A DNA stretch of 64,000 bases from an uncultured Clostridium sp. (GTDB lineage Bacteria > Bacillota > Clostridia > Clostridiales > Clostridiaceae), in assembly GCF_934754915.1 (NCBI RefSeq), contig NZ_CAKVKB010000007.1:7604-71603 (forward strand), given 5' to 3'. How positions within the stretch are numbered: position 1 is the first letter of the stretch; every line of letters starts with the position of its first letter. This document shows, piece by piece, positions 27,731 through 36,273 of this stretch. The notes beneath the pieces were generated by a model. The model was not told where the DNA came from, did not search any database, and saw only the letters and a program-made list of their open reading frames with translations. The position numbers were made by a program, and so were the translations under genes.

Positions 27731-28420
27731 TTATATCAGTCCCTTTTCTTTCAGACTGACAAATTTATTATTTCCTATTATAATGTGATCAATAAGTGGA
27801 ATTCCTATAATTGTTCCACATTCTTTAATTCTTATTGTTATATTTATATCTTCCCTGCTTGGCGTTGGATCGCCAGATGGATGATTATGGCATATAATAA
27901 ACGATGCACTATGATTTGTTATTGCTAGTTTAAATATTTCTCTTGGATGAATTATGGAATTATTTAAGCTTCCTTTAAAAATATCCTTTGCACCAATAAT
28001 TGTATTTTTTGTGCTTAATGTAATTACCTTAAGCACTTCCTGTTTTAAACAGCTCATTTCTCCCATAAGAAGATCTGCTAAATCTTTTGGAGATGTTATT
28101 TTGATATTTTTCTTTCCTGCTTTCAGAGTTCTAAATCTTTTAAATAATTCACTTAATGCCATAATTTGTGATGCTTTTCCAGATTTAATTCCATTTATGG
28201 ATATTATATCATCATATTCAGCTGAAAGAATTCCATCTAAATCATTAAATTCATTTAGAATTCTTCTACTAAGCTCTACAGCATTTTCATACCTGCCTCC
28301 TGCTCCAATTATTATTGCTAATAATTCTGAATTACTCAATGATTGTGCACCATATTCTAATAGTTTTTCTTTGGGTTTTTCGTATTCCGGTATATTTTTA
28401 ATATTCAGACTGTTATTCAT
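27731..28420 (-). CDS. radC: RadC family JAMM-domain protein
   Basis: UPF0758/RadC protein of 229 residues. It has an N-terminal helix-hairpin-helix region (LLEYGAQSLSNSELLAIIIG and INGIKSGKA) and a C-terminal MPN/JAMM domain with HPREIF and HNHPSGDPTPS ending in Asp (metal ligands). The exact role is unsettled; the old link to repair is weak. Its place before mreB is the classic maf-radC-mreB order. Confidence 0.94.
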   Translation of the reverse strand: MNNSLNIKNIPEYEKPKEKLLEYGAQSLSNSELLAIIIGAGGRYENAVELSRRILNEFNDLDGILSAEYDDIISINGIKSGKASQIMALSELFKRFRTLKAGKKNIKITSPKDLADLLMGEMSCLKQEVLKVITLSTKNTIIGAKDIFKGSLNNSIIHPREIFKLAITNHSASFIICHNHPSGDPTPSREDINITIRIKECGTIIGIPLIDHIIIGNNKFVSLKEKGLI

Positions 28421-28467
28421 AGAATATCATTCCTTCCAAAATTAATACCCCATCCGTCTTCCCCATA

Positions 28468-29034
28468 TTACATTATTTGATCTAGCATTGACTTCAATTT
28501 GTTAAGAGAAAGTCCTACCACATTATAAAAGCATCCTTCAATTTTCTCAACAAATATTCCGCCTTTTCCTTGAATTCCATAAGAGCCTGCTTTATCTAAA
28601 GGCTCTCCAGTTTCTATGTACTCTAGTATTTCTTTATCACTTATTTTAGAAAAAGTAACTTTTGTTCTCAAACTTTCTACTTTGGTTACATCGGTCTTAG
28701 TATTTATAACAACTAACCCAGAATAGACAAAATGGCTTCTTCCTTGAAGATCTTTTAACATATTAAATGCATCTTCTTTATCTTTAGGCTTTCCAAGAAT
28801 CTTATTATTATAAGTAACAATTGTATCTGCTGATATTATTATTGCATCCTCATTAATATGCTTTCTAACATCAAGAGCCTTTCCTAAAGAAACATCTTTA
28901 ACATATTTATCTATATCACCTTCAAAATCCACTGTACTTTCATCAAAACTACTTGCCATTATTTCAAAGTTATCAATTAATCTTGATAACAATTCCTGTC
29001 TTCGTTCTGAAGCTGACGCTAAAATTATTTTCAT
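28468..29034 (-). CDS. maf: Maf family nucleoside triphosphate pyrophosphatase
   Basis: Hydrolyses non-standard or modified pyrimidine nucleotides; over-expression in Bacillus blocks septation. The 188 residues include LASASERRQELLSRL, the ESTVDFEGD segment, AIIISADTIV and GKPKDKEDAF, all family motifs. First gene of maf-radC-mreBCD-mrdA. Confidence 0.95.
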   Translation of the reverse strand: MKIILASASERRQELLSRLIDNFEIMASSFDESTVDFEGDIDKYVKDVSLGKALDVRKHINEDAIIISADTIVTYNNKILGKPKDKEDAFNMLKDLQGRSHFVYSGLVVINTKTDVTKVESLRTKVTFSKISDKEILEYIETGEPLDKAGSYGIQGKGGIFVEKIEGCFYNVVGLSLNKLKSMLDQIM

Positions 29035-29137
29035 ATGTTCACATCCTAGAATAAAAACTTCAATATATTATGATTATAGACATCAAATATATATTATACA
29101 CATGTTAATATTTTAACTAATCGTCTCTAATTTTTAA

Positions 29138-29179
29138 GGTGTGAAAATGAAAAATTCAGAAATCAACCATTTCCACACC
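29138..29179 (-). terminator. Hairpin downstream of the SPOR gene
   Basis: On the minus strand GGTGTGGAAATG pairs with CATTTTCACACC (complements of 29168-29179 and 29138-29149), using one G-U pair. The T-run is weak. It probably ends the SPOR transcript. Confidence 0.5.
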
Positions 29180-29282
29180 CTATAGTTTATCATTTAAGAA
29201 GTTCTTAAACAAGTCTGTTACATTAAGTTATAGTTTTTTTTATATAAATGTAATTTTGTTGTAATAATTTTAATAATTTTAC

Positions 29283-29954
29283 CTAATTTTTTATTAACAT
29301 ATATAAATTCTGAACACTTTCTGTGCTATTAGATTTTGTCACTTCATCTGGTAAATCATTTATAATTTTTTCGATCTGATTCAATTTTGCTGTTTTAGAA
29401 TCTTGTCCACTACCTATTATGTTTCCTGCCCACTCTTTGAATTCCAATGTCTTAATACTTTTCACATCACTTTCTGCTAATTTTTTTGTGATTTGAAGAA
29501 ATCCTTCTGTTATCTGTATAATTTTCTTATCTTCATCAGTATCTACTGGCACTTTAATAGTTACCTTTGCAACATCTATTCCTATTCTCTTAAGCTCTTC
29601 TATTTTTTCTGTCCCAGACTCATCATCATACAATCCTGCAATAACTCTATAATTTCCATCTTCCTCTACAATAAATGGCTGACAATATGATGATATCGCT
29701 GAAATAGACATATCTGCATTTTCCTTTTTTGAATAATATCCACATTGAAGTGCTACTATCTCTTTAAACTGTGCTACTCCATTTTCTTCACCTGTTTTTA
29801 TTGAATAATTATTATTTGATATTGTTTCTTCATTTTTGAAAACAAGACTGCTTATATACAAACCACTTCCAATAGAAACTGTTACAACCATAACTACGCT
29901 TATAATAAACTTCATTTTCCCATGTTTTCTATATTCATATCTTGTGTATCTCAC
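29283..29954 (-). CDS. Membrane-anchored SPOR-domain protein
   Basis: Probable peptidoglycan-binding protein of 223 residues. A basic start is followed by one membrane helix (about 15-35) and a SPOR-like domain (about 60-130; VALQCGYYSKKENAD, YRVIAGLYDDESG). A helical C-terminal part of about 90 residues is unassigned. The start is GTG, with GAGGTGG just upstream. It is upstream of maf, where a SPOR gene is common in clostridia. Cell division or spore wall work is inferred. Confidence 0.75.
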   Translation of the reverse strand: MRYTRYEYRKHGKMKFIISVVMVVTVSIGSGLYISSLVFKNEETISNNNYSIKTGEENGVAQFKEIVALQCGYYSKKENADMSISAISSYCQPFIVEEDGNYRVIAGLYDDESGTEKIEELKRIGIDVAKVTIKVPVDTDEDKKIIQITEGFLQITKKLAESDVKSIKTLEFKEWAGNIIGSGQDSKTAKLNQIEKIINDLPDEVTKSNSTESVQNLYMLIKN

Positions 29955-30062
29955 AATACCACCTCACTTCTAATAGAAATTTTCCATTAGATATTTATTT
30001 TTATATAACATAATATTCTCAAATTTTAAAATATATTCATTATGTTAATAGAAATATATAAA

Positions 30063-30110
30063 AGGCTGATATTTTAAAGTTTCCATACTATAAAATATCA
30101 GCCTAATACA
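30063..30110 (-). terminator. Terminator downstream of pepD
   Basis: AGGCTGATATTTTA (30063-30076) exactly inverted as TAAAATATCAGCCT (30091-30104), a 14-bp stem directly after the pepD stop codon. Confidence 0.8.
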
Positions 30111-30117
30111 ATTTTTT

Positions 30118-31575
30118 CTATTTTATTTCTTTAAGAACTTGAATTAAATATTCATAACATCTATCTGCTGATGGGATACTCATATGTTCATTAGGTGTAT
30201 GTATATCTTTAATATCAGGTCCAAAGCTTATCATATCAATATCATTTCCAAGTATCTGCTGTAATAGTCCACATTCTATTCCTGAATGTATTGATATTAT
30301 TTCCGGCATCTTTCCATACATCTTATGATATACATCTCTACATATGTTCTTTATCTTAGAATCAGTTTTATGACACCACTCAGGATATGCCGCTTCTGTT
30401 AAAAATTCTCCTCCAACCAATTCTGTCAAGCACTTATTTTTAGATACAATTTCATCTTTTAAAGAGGAAATCGAACTTCTTACAGAACTGTTATATTGAA
30501 TACAATCTTCAAAAGTTTTCACAATTCCTAAATTAGTTGAACTTTCAATTCCCCCTTCTGCATCATAATTCGATGTATTCATTCCATCTGGATACATATA
30601 CAATAAATTTACTGCTTTCTCTGTTGAACTATCAGATATAATATAATCAACATTATCTTCTGATTCCAAAATGTAAATTCTCAAATCTGGATCCTTTTTC
30701 CCAAATTCTTTTTTAAACATTTCACATACTCTATTTTTTATATTTAAAAGTTTTCTTTCATCTTCTTTATTAATTCTAATAATTGCTGAACATTCTCTTG
30801 GAATTGCTGTTTCCTTTGCTCCACCATTTATTGATACCAGATTATATTTTAAATTCTTTTCAACTTCTTTTAAAAATCTTCCCATTAATTTATTGGAATT
30901 TCCTCTTTCCAAATGAATTTCCGAACCAGAGTGACCTCCCTTTAATCCCCTTATAACAATATTATAAGCTTGAGTGTTTTCTTTCTTATTTATTTTTTCT
31001 ATATGAAGAATTGACTTAGTATTTATTCCTCCTGAGCAACTTACAATAAGTTTTCCTTCTTCTCTTGAATCAATATTTAAAATAGTCTTCCCATTTATAT
31101 ATTGTGGCTGAATTGACATAGCACCTTTCATCCCGCCTTCCTCATCTGTTGTTAATAATACTTCTATTGCAGGATGTTGTAAATTTCTATCTTCAAGTAT
31201 AGCCATTGAATATGCTATCGCAATTCCATCATCAGCTCCAAGGGTTGTCTTATCTGCATATATGTAATCTCCTTTAACAACAAGATCAATAGGATCCCTT
31301 TTAAAATCATGTTCTTTATCACTATTTTTTTCACATACCATGTCCATATGGCCTTGAATTATAACACCCGGAACATTTTCATACCCTTTACTTGCAGGCT
31401 TTTTTATTATTATGTTCAATGCTCCATCCTGAATACATTCTAATCCTAAGTCCTTTCCAAAATTAAGGAGATAATCGCTTATAGCTTTTTCATTCCCTGA
31501 TCCTCTAGGAATTTTGCTTATTTGCTCAAAATGATAAAAAACTCTGTCAAATTTAACATTCTCAATTTTTTTCAT
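30118..31575 (-). CDS. pepD: Aminoacyl-histidine dipeptidase (M20/PepD)
   Basis: Zinc dipeptidase of the M20C family that cleaves Xaa-His and many other dipeptides in the cytosol. The 485 residues match the family length. Metal ligands are visible as QGHMDMV (His76, Asp78), LGADDG (Asp115) and TTDEEGG (Glu145, Glu146), with the lid domain between about 205 and 385. Monocistronic, with a strong terminator. Confidence 0.94.
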   Translation of the reverse strand: MKKIENVKFDRVFYHFEQISKIPRGSGNEKAISDYLLNFGKDLGLECIQDGALNIIIKKPASKGYENVPGVIIQGHMDMVCEKNSDKEHDFKRDPIDLVVKGDYIYADKTTLGADDGIAIAYSMAILEDRNLQHPAIEVLLTTDEEGGMKGAMSIQPQYINGKTILNIDSREEGKLIVSCSGGINTKSILHIEKINKKENTQAYNIVIRGLKGGHSGSEIHLERGNSNKLMGRFLKEVEKNLKYNLVSINGGAKETAIPRECSAIIRINKEDERKLLNIKNRVCEMFKKEFGKKDPDLRIYILESEDNVDYIISDSSTEKAVNLLYMYPDGMNTSNYDAEGGIESSTNLGIVKTFEDCIQYNSSVRSSISSLKDEIVSKNKCLTELVGGEFLTEAAYPEWCHKTDSKIKNICRDVYHKMYGKMPEIISIHSGIECGLLQQILGNDIDMISFGPDIKDIHTPNEHMSIPSADRCYEYLIQVLKEIK

Positions 31576-31718
31576 ATTTTTACTCCCTTTCCTTAAATAT
31601 GTGTTAAAATAATTTTATGTATATCTTTCTATTAGTTTATCATAAAAAAATCGAGAATAATTACAATTTGTCAATTTTTCAAGCTATTTTATGTTATTTT
31701 TCAATCGATATACAACAA

Positions 31719-31746
31719 TTGATACACAATAAATATACAATATAAG
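31719..31746 (+). promoter_or_regulatory. Probable pyruvate kinase promoter
   Basis: TTGATA (31719-31724) and TATAAG (31741-31746) are 16 bp apart, about 35 bp before the start codon. Confidence 0.4.
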
Positions 31747-31779
31747 TATACTATAAAAAATTTTATGTGAGGTGTTTTT

Positions 31780-33198
31780 ATGCAAAAAACAAAAATGATT
31801 TTTACAATTGGACCTGCTAGTGATAATGAAGAAACTTTAAGAAAATTTATTGAGATTGGCATGAGTGCAGCAAGATTAAATTTTTCTCATGGAACACACG
31901 AATCTCATAAAGAAAAAATAGATTTGATAAAAAGATTAAGAACTGAAATGAATTCAGCTACTGCAATTGTTCTTGATATTAAGGGACCTAAAATCAGAAC
32001 TCATAATTTTATAAATGATGGTGTTGAACTTAAAGAAGGAAATGATTTCACTTTTGTATGTGGTGAAGAAATACTTGGAGATGAAACTAAATGTTCTATT
32101 TCATATAAAGAACTTTATGAAGATATTAAAGTAGGAGGAACAATTTTAGTTGACGATGGATTATTAAAATTCAAAGTTACTGGTGTAGAAGGAAATAAAA
32201 TTCATACCAAAGTAACTGTTGGAGGTATGATAAAAAATCATAAAGGCGTTAATGTTCCAAATGTAGTAATAAAATTACCATCAATAACAGAAAAAGATAT
32301 AGAAGATATTAAATTTGGATGTAAAATGGAAGTTGATTTTATTGCAGCTTCATTTATAAGAAAAGCTAGCGATGTTCTTGATGTAAAAAAAGTTCTTGAA
32401 GAAAACAATGGCAAACACATAAAAGTTATTGCAAAAATTGAAAATCAAGAAGGTGTTGACAACATAGATTCTATCATTAAAGTAGCTGACGGAATAATGG
32501 TTGCCAGAGGTGATATGGGTGTTGAAATACCTATAGAAAGAGTTCCTATAAATCAAAAAATAATAATAAGAAAATGTAATGAAGCAGGAAAAATAGTTAT
32601 AACAGCCACTCAAATGCTTGATTCCATGATTAGAAATTCACTTCCAACAAGAGCAGAAGCAAGTGATATCTGTAATGCAATCTTTGATGGTACTGATGCT
32701 ATAATGTTAAGTGGTGAAAGTGCTTCTGGATTATTCCCTGTTGAAGCTGCTAAAACTATGGCTAGAATCGCACAAGAAGCTGAGCAATATCTAGATTATA
32801 ATCACTTAACTTCTAGATTGAGAGAACCATCATTAAATGATTATGCTGCTGCTATAAGCTACTCTGCATGTAGAACTGCCAACTTATTAAATGCTAAAGC
32901 TATTGTTGCTGCTACAAAAAGTGGAGCTACTGCAAAACTTCTTTCAAGATATAAATCCAAAGCTCCTGTTATAGCAATAACACCTTATGACTATGTAAGA
33001 AGAGGATTAAATCTTAATTTTGGATTAATTCCTATGCAGTGTGATATGTTTAATACTACTGATGAAATAATAAATGAAGCAAAAAGTATAGTATTTAAAC
33101 TTGGAATCACAGAACCAGGTGATGATATAATTGTTGCTGCTGGAATGCCAACAACTCAAACTGGTGGAACTAATATGTTAAAGATTGAAAAACTTTAA
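31780..33198 (+). CDS. pyk: Pyruvate kinase
   Basis: Last enzyme of glycolysis: phosphoenolpyruvate plus ADP to pyruvate plus ATP. The 472 residues form the complete catalytic core and C-domain without the extra PEP-utiliser domain found in some Firmicutes. Motifs include TIGPAS, SRLNFSHGTHE (as ARLNFSHG), the active-site IAKIENQEG and MVARGDMGVEIP. It follows GAGGTG by 7 nt. It stands alone, without pfkA, so it may be a second isozyme; clostridia often carry a pfkA-pyk operon elsewhere. Confidence 0.96.
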   Translation: MQKTKMIFTIGPASDNEETLRKFIEIGMSAARLNFSHGTHESHKEKIDLIKRLRTEMNSATAIVLDIKGPKIRTHNFINDGVELKEGNDFTFVCGEEILGDETKCSISYKELYEDIKVGGTILVDDGLLKFKVTGVEGNKIHTKVTVGGMIKNHKGVNVPNVVIKLPSITEKDIEDIKFGCKMEVDFIAASFIRKASDVLDVKKVLEENNGKHIKVIAKIENQEGVDNIDSIIKVADGIMVARGDMGVEIPIERVPINQKIIIRKCNEAGKIVITATQMLDSMIRNSLPTRAEASDICNAIFDGTDAIMLSGESASGLFPVEAAKTMARIAQEAEQYLDYNHLTSRLREPSLNDYAAAISYSACRTANLLNAKAIVAATKSGATAKLLSRYKSKAPVIAITPYDYVRRGLNLNFGLIPMQCDMFNTTDEIINEAKSIVFKLGITEPGDDIIVAAGMPTTQTGGTNMLKIEKL

Positions 33199-33213
33199 TT
33201 TAAGATAGTTATA

Positions 33214-33252
33214 AAAATGGAGCTATTACATATACATAATAGCTCCATTAAA
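33214..33252. terminator. Bidirectional terminator between pyk and S1 gene
   Basis: AATGGAGCTATTA (33216-33228) is exactly inverted as TAATAGCTCCATT (33237-33249), flanked by A- and T-rich runs; the two genes converge here. Confidence 0.85.
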
Positions 33253-33276
33253 TTTATCTACATATATTCAAATTTT

Positions 33277-34428
33277 TTATTCGAACTTAAATCCTTTAAG
33301 TAAATCTGCTAAAGAAGTTCCTTCTTCTTGATTGTCTACATAATTAAGATAATCTTTATTACTTTCAACTGCATCTTTTATGCTCAAAGCCATCTTTTTA
33401 TTTTCTTTGTCTATATTTAAAACCTTAACTTTAACCTTTTGATTAATTTCTAGTACATCTCCAGGTTTTGTTATATTTTCATCAGTTATTTCAGTAATAT
33501 GAACAAGTCCATCAACCCCATCAAATAATTCCACAAATGCACCAAATGAAGTCAATCTTACTACTTTTCCTTCAAGCACATCTCCTTCTTTTATATCTGA
33601 ACTATGAAGAGTCCATGGTTCCTTTGCCACATCTTTTAATATTAATGAAAGTCTTTCCTTTTCTCTATCAACACTTCCTATAAATACTTCTACTTTGTCG
33701 CCTTCTTTAACTACATCTTCTGGCTTATTCACTCTTTCCCATGATAAATCTGAAAGATGTATTAAACCTTCTACTCCTCCAATATCTACAAAAGCTCCAA
33801 ATTTAACAAGTTTTTTTACAACACCTGTTCTCTTTTCACCTTCCTGAAGACTATTCCATATTGCCTTTTTGTTTTTATTATATTCTTCTTCTTCAATTGC
33901 TCTTCTTGACGCAATAATCTTATTACTGCTTAAATCTAATTCAGTAATTTTAACCTGAATTTCCTTTCCTATTAAAGTACTCAATTCTATTCTCTCTCTG
34001 CTTGCAAGTGATCTTGGAATAAATACTCTCAGATTGCCATAATAAGCAACCAATCCACCTTTTACTTCTTCCTTAACAATTACATTTATAGTCTTTTCTG
34101 ATTTGAAAGCTTCTTCTATAAATTCTTTTTCTTTTATTTGTTTTGCTCTCTTCAATGACAATTCAACATATCCTTCTCCATCATTAGGTGACATTACATA
34201 TACTTCAATTTCATCCCCAGCAGAAACAACATCTCTTGGATCTTTTTCATCATTTGATACTTCTTCTTTTTTTATAAGACCATCAAATGCATAATTTATA
34301 TTAACAGAAATTTCTTTATCATTTACTTCTATAACAGTTCCTTTTAATATGTCTCCATTATTTAACTTTTTAACATCATAATCCTTTAATAATTCATCCA
34401 TACTACTTAACATTTCTTCATTTGACAT
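33277..34428 (-). CDS. S1-repeat RNA-binding protein (ribosomal S1-like)
   Basis: Cytosolic RNA-binding protein of 383 residues with four S1 domains (about 18-88, 105-170, 188-258 and 273-345), each with the (K/G)xxxxGxVxx start and the GLxHxSD/E phrase, plus a charged tail. It resembles the stand-alone clostridial S1, which in relatives can be fused to IspH. ATG at 34428 is 7-8 nt after AGGAGG; an ORF start at 34467 is upstream of that site and rejected. Confidence 0.88.
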   Translation of the reverse strand: MSNEEMLSSMDELLKDYDVKKLNNGDILKGTVIEVNDKEISVNINYAFDGLIKKEEVSNDEKDPRDVVSAGDEIEVYVMSPNDGEGYVELSLKRAKQIKEKEFIEEAFKSEKTINVIVKEEVKGGLVAYYGNLRVFIPRSLASRERIELSTLIGKEIQVKITELDLSSNKIIASRRAIEEEEYNKNKKAIWNSLQEGEKRTGVVKKLVKFGAFVDIGGVEGLIHLSDLSWERVNKPEDVVKEGDKVEVFIGSVDREKERLSLILKDVAKEPWTLHSSDIKEGDVLEGKVVRLTSFGAFVELFDGVDGLVHITEITDENITKPGDVLEINQKVKVKVLNIDKENKKMALSIKDAVESNKDYLNYVDNQEEGTSLADLLKGFKFE

Positions 34429-34545
34429 ATATATACCTCCTAAATACAATAAACTCAACTTAATCACTATACTTACAATATTAATCTACAAAAGTAATTT
34501 ATACAAGTAAACTTCTAATCAATCAGTTTACATAGCTTAAATAAT

Positions 34546-34588
34546 AAAACTCTATCTTAAAAACTAAATTTTAAGAAGGAGTTTTATT
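34546..34588 (-). terminator. Terminator downstream of the CBS gene
   Basis: AAAACTC/TCTTAAAA (34546-34563) pairs with TTTTAAGA and GGAGTTTT (34569-34585), with a short bulge. Confidence 0.6.
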
Positions 34589-34618
34589 GTTCTAATGTTA
34601 AAACAGCCTGTTCATATT

Positions 34619-35068
34619 CTATCCTTCATCATACAATACAAACTGCTGTCTTTCATATTCTCTTCTTTTTTCCATTTCATTATAGCAATAATTAATTATA
34701 TCACTTCTTTTTATTATTCCTATAAAAATCCCATTATCATCTGTAACAGGAACAAAATTTTGATTTATAGCTAATGAAATAAGACTTTCTATATTTGATG
34801 TTATTGATACAGATTTATGCTTAATTCTTCTATTGATATCCTTAACCTTTACACTTTCAGTATTTTTAAAGTTCAAATCAGGAGTATTTTTAAGTTTCCA
34901 AAGAAGGTCTCCCTCAGTAAGAGTTCCAACATATTTTCCTTCTTTATTTATTAAAGGAATGGCCGTATAACCATGATGCTCCATTTTTTCCATAACTTGT
35001 CTCATTGTTGATTCTTCATTTTCACACACTACTTCATTTTTAGGAGTGAGAAAAAAGGCTATATTCAT
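34619..35068 (-). CDS. Two-CBS-domain protein
   Basis: Protein of 149 residues made of a tandem CBS pair (about 7-60 and 75-135), the unit that binds adenosine nucleotides. The phrases HHGYTAIPLINKEGKYVGT and FVPVTDDNGIFIGIIKRSDI are typical. No other domain is present. ATG at 35068 lies 9 nt after AAAGGA; the ORF start at 35086 overlaps that site. Its target is unknown; clostridial homologues are annotated only as CBS proteins. Confidence 0.85.
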   Translation of the reverse strand: MNIAFFLTPKNEVVCENEESTMRQVMEKMEHHGYTAIPLINKEGKYVGTLTEGDLLWKLKNTPDLNFKNTESVKVKDINRRIKHKSVSITSNIESLISLAINQNFVPVTDDNGIFIGIIKRSDIINYCYNEMEKRREYERQQFVLYDEG

Positions 35069-35334
35069 ATAATAAAATCCTTTCATTAAATGTATTCGTT
35101 TTATAAATGCTTATACACTCATTTTACCATATTTTTAGTAAAAGTTCCTTATAGAATTTTTTACTTATTCGTAATTTTTTCTTAATTCTACATTAATTTC
35201 ATTATAAGTAGTATCAATTAAAACAAAAACAACTATAAAAAATCTCTGAAATAACTATTTTTACTAGTATAGCGTGTTAAATTTACTATTTATAATATTC
35301 TATTAAACTATTTTTTATTCATTAATTAATGATC

Positions 35335-36249
35335 TCAGATTTCTTTATGCTTTAAATTATCAAATTTATATATATAATCTAAATATACATCTTCCTTTAA
35401 AACAGAACTTATTTCTTTATATCCAATACTCCCTTGAAGAGTTTTTTTAGCTATTATTTCAAATAAAATTTTATTTTTACATTTTGAACATTCCCCTATA
35501 ACTGCAAATCTCCATTTTAAAAGTTCTATTGAAGTTTCAAGATTTACACTTTTTCTACATTTAGGGCATTTTAATTCTAATTTGTCTGTATCAATTTCTA
35601 TATCTTCAAGATTAGATATGTTTATTGCAGGCATATTATATATATCTCTTACAATATGATTCTTTATTATTCTAGAATTATATATTCTTTTAAATACTTC
35701 AACAGTATAAAACGAATCAATTAATGCATCATGAAGTTTTGTATCATCTACTTTAATTTTTAATTCATCAAGTGCACATTTAAGACCTAGCGCTTTTTTA
35801 TGTGCCAATATTTTACTTGCATATTCTTGTATATCTAAATATGAGTCAAGCCATTTCAAATCTTTATACTCATGATAATTTGCATTTATTATTATTTCAG
35901 CAATATCATCTTTTGCCCACGAACATAAAACATCTCCTTTTTCAAACATACCTTTTAATTTATTTAAAGCTTCCTCGAACCCGATTCCCTTTTCATTGAG
36001 TATACTATTATCTATTCTCGTTATTTCAGTTACTTTTGGATTTATTACAGGAAATATTGTAGGCTTAATATATTCCCTCATTTCACAAACCTGCTTCATA
36101 TACTGATCAACTTTTATGGCACCTATTTCTATAATCTCATTTTCAAAATCTATATCTTTTAGATTACTATTTTCTTCAAAAAATTTTTCATAATATTTTG
36201 TTATATTTTTTAGATTGTTAAATTCTAAATCAACTATAATATATCCCAT
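35335..36249 (-). CDS. DEDDh 3'-5' exonuclease with C-terminal zinc ribbon
   Basis: Exonuclease of the DnaQ/KapD type, 304 residues. The catalytic set is visible: Asp7 and Glu9 (VDLEF), an Asp near 114-115 (WAKDDIAE), and His173 with Asp178 (LHDALID). After about residue 225 a four-cysteine ribbon follows (Cys228, Cys231, Cys254, Cys257), which could bind nucleic acid. It starts 24 nt after the MutS-like ATPase gene, so the two are very likely cotranscribed. Whether the substrate is DNA or RNA cannot be told. Confidence 0.85.
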   Translation of the reverse strand: MGYIIVDLEFNNLKNITKYYEKFFEENSNLKDIDFENEIIEIGAIKVDQYMKQVCEMREYIKPTIFPVINPKVTEITRIDNSILNEKGIGFEEALNKLKGMFEKGDVLCSWAKDDIAEIIINANYHEYKDLKWLDSYLDIQEYASKILAHKKALGLKCALDELKIKVDDTKLHDALIDSFYTVEVFKRIYNSRIIKNHIVRDIYNMPAINISNLEDIEIDTDKLELKCPKCRKSVNLETSIELLKWRFAVIGECSKCKNKILFEIIAKKTLQGSIGYKEISSVLKEDVYLDYIYKFDNLKHKEI

Positions 36250-36273
36250 TAATATTCCCCTTTTTATATTGAT

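Noticed and set aside
27954..28445. 163-codon plus-strand ORF opposite radC
   Set aside because: Antisense shadow of radC; its Phe/Ser/Leu-rich composition is typical of the complement of AT-rich genes.
29035..29282. Possible riboswitch upstream of maf
   Set aside because: Only one hairpin is present and it fits a terminator of the SPOR gene better than an aptamer.
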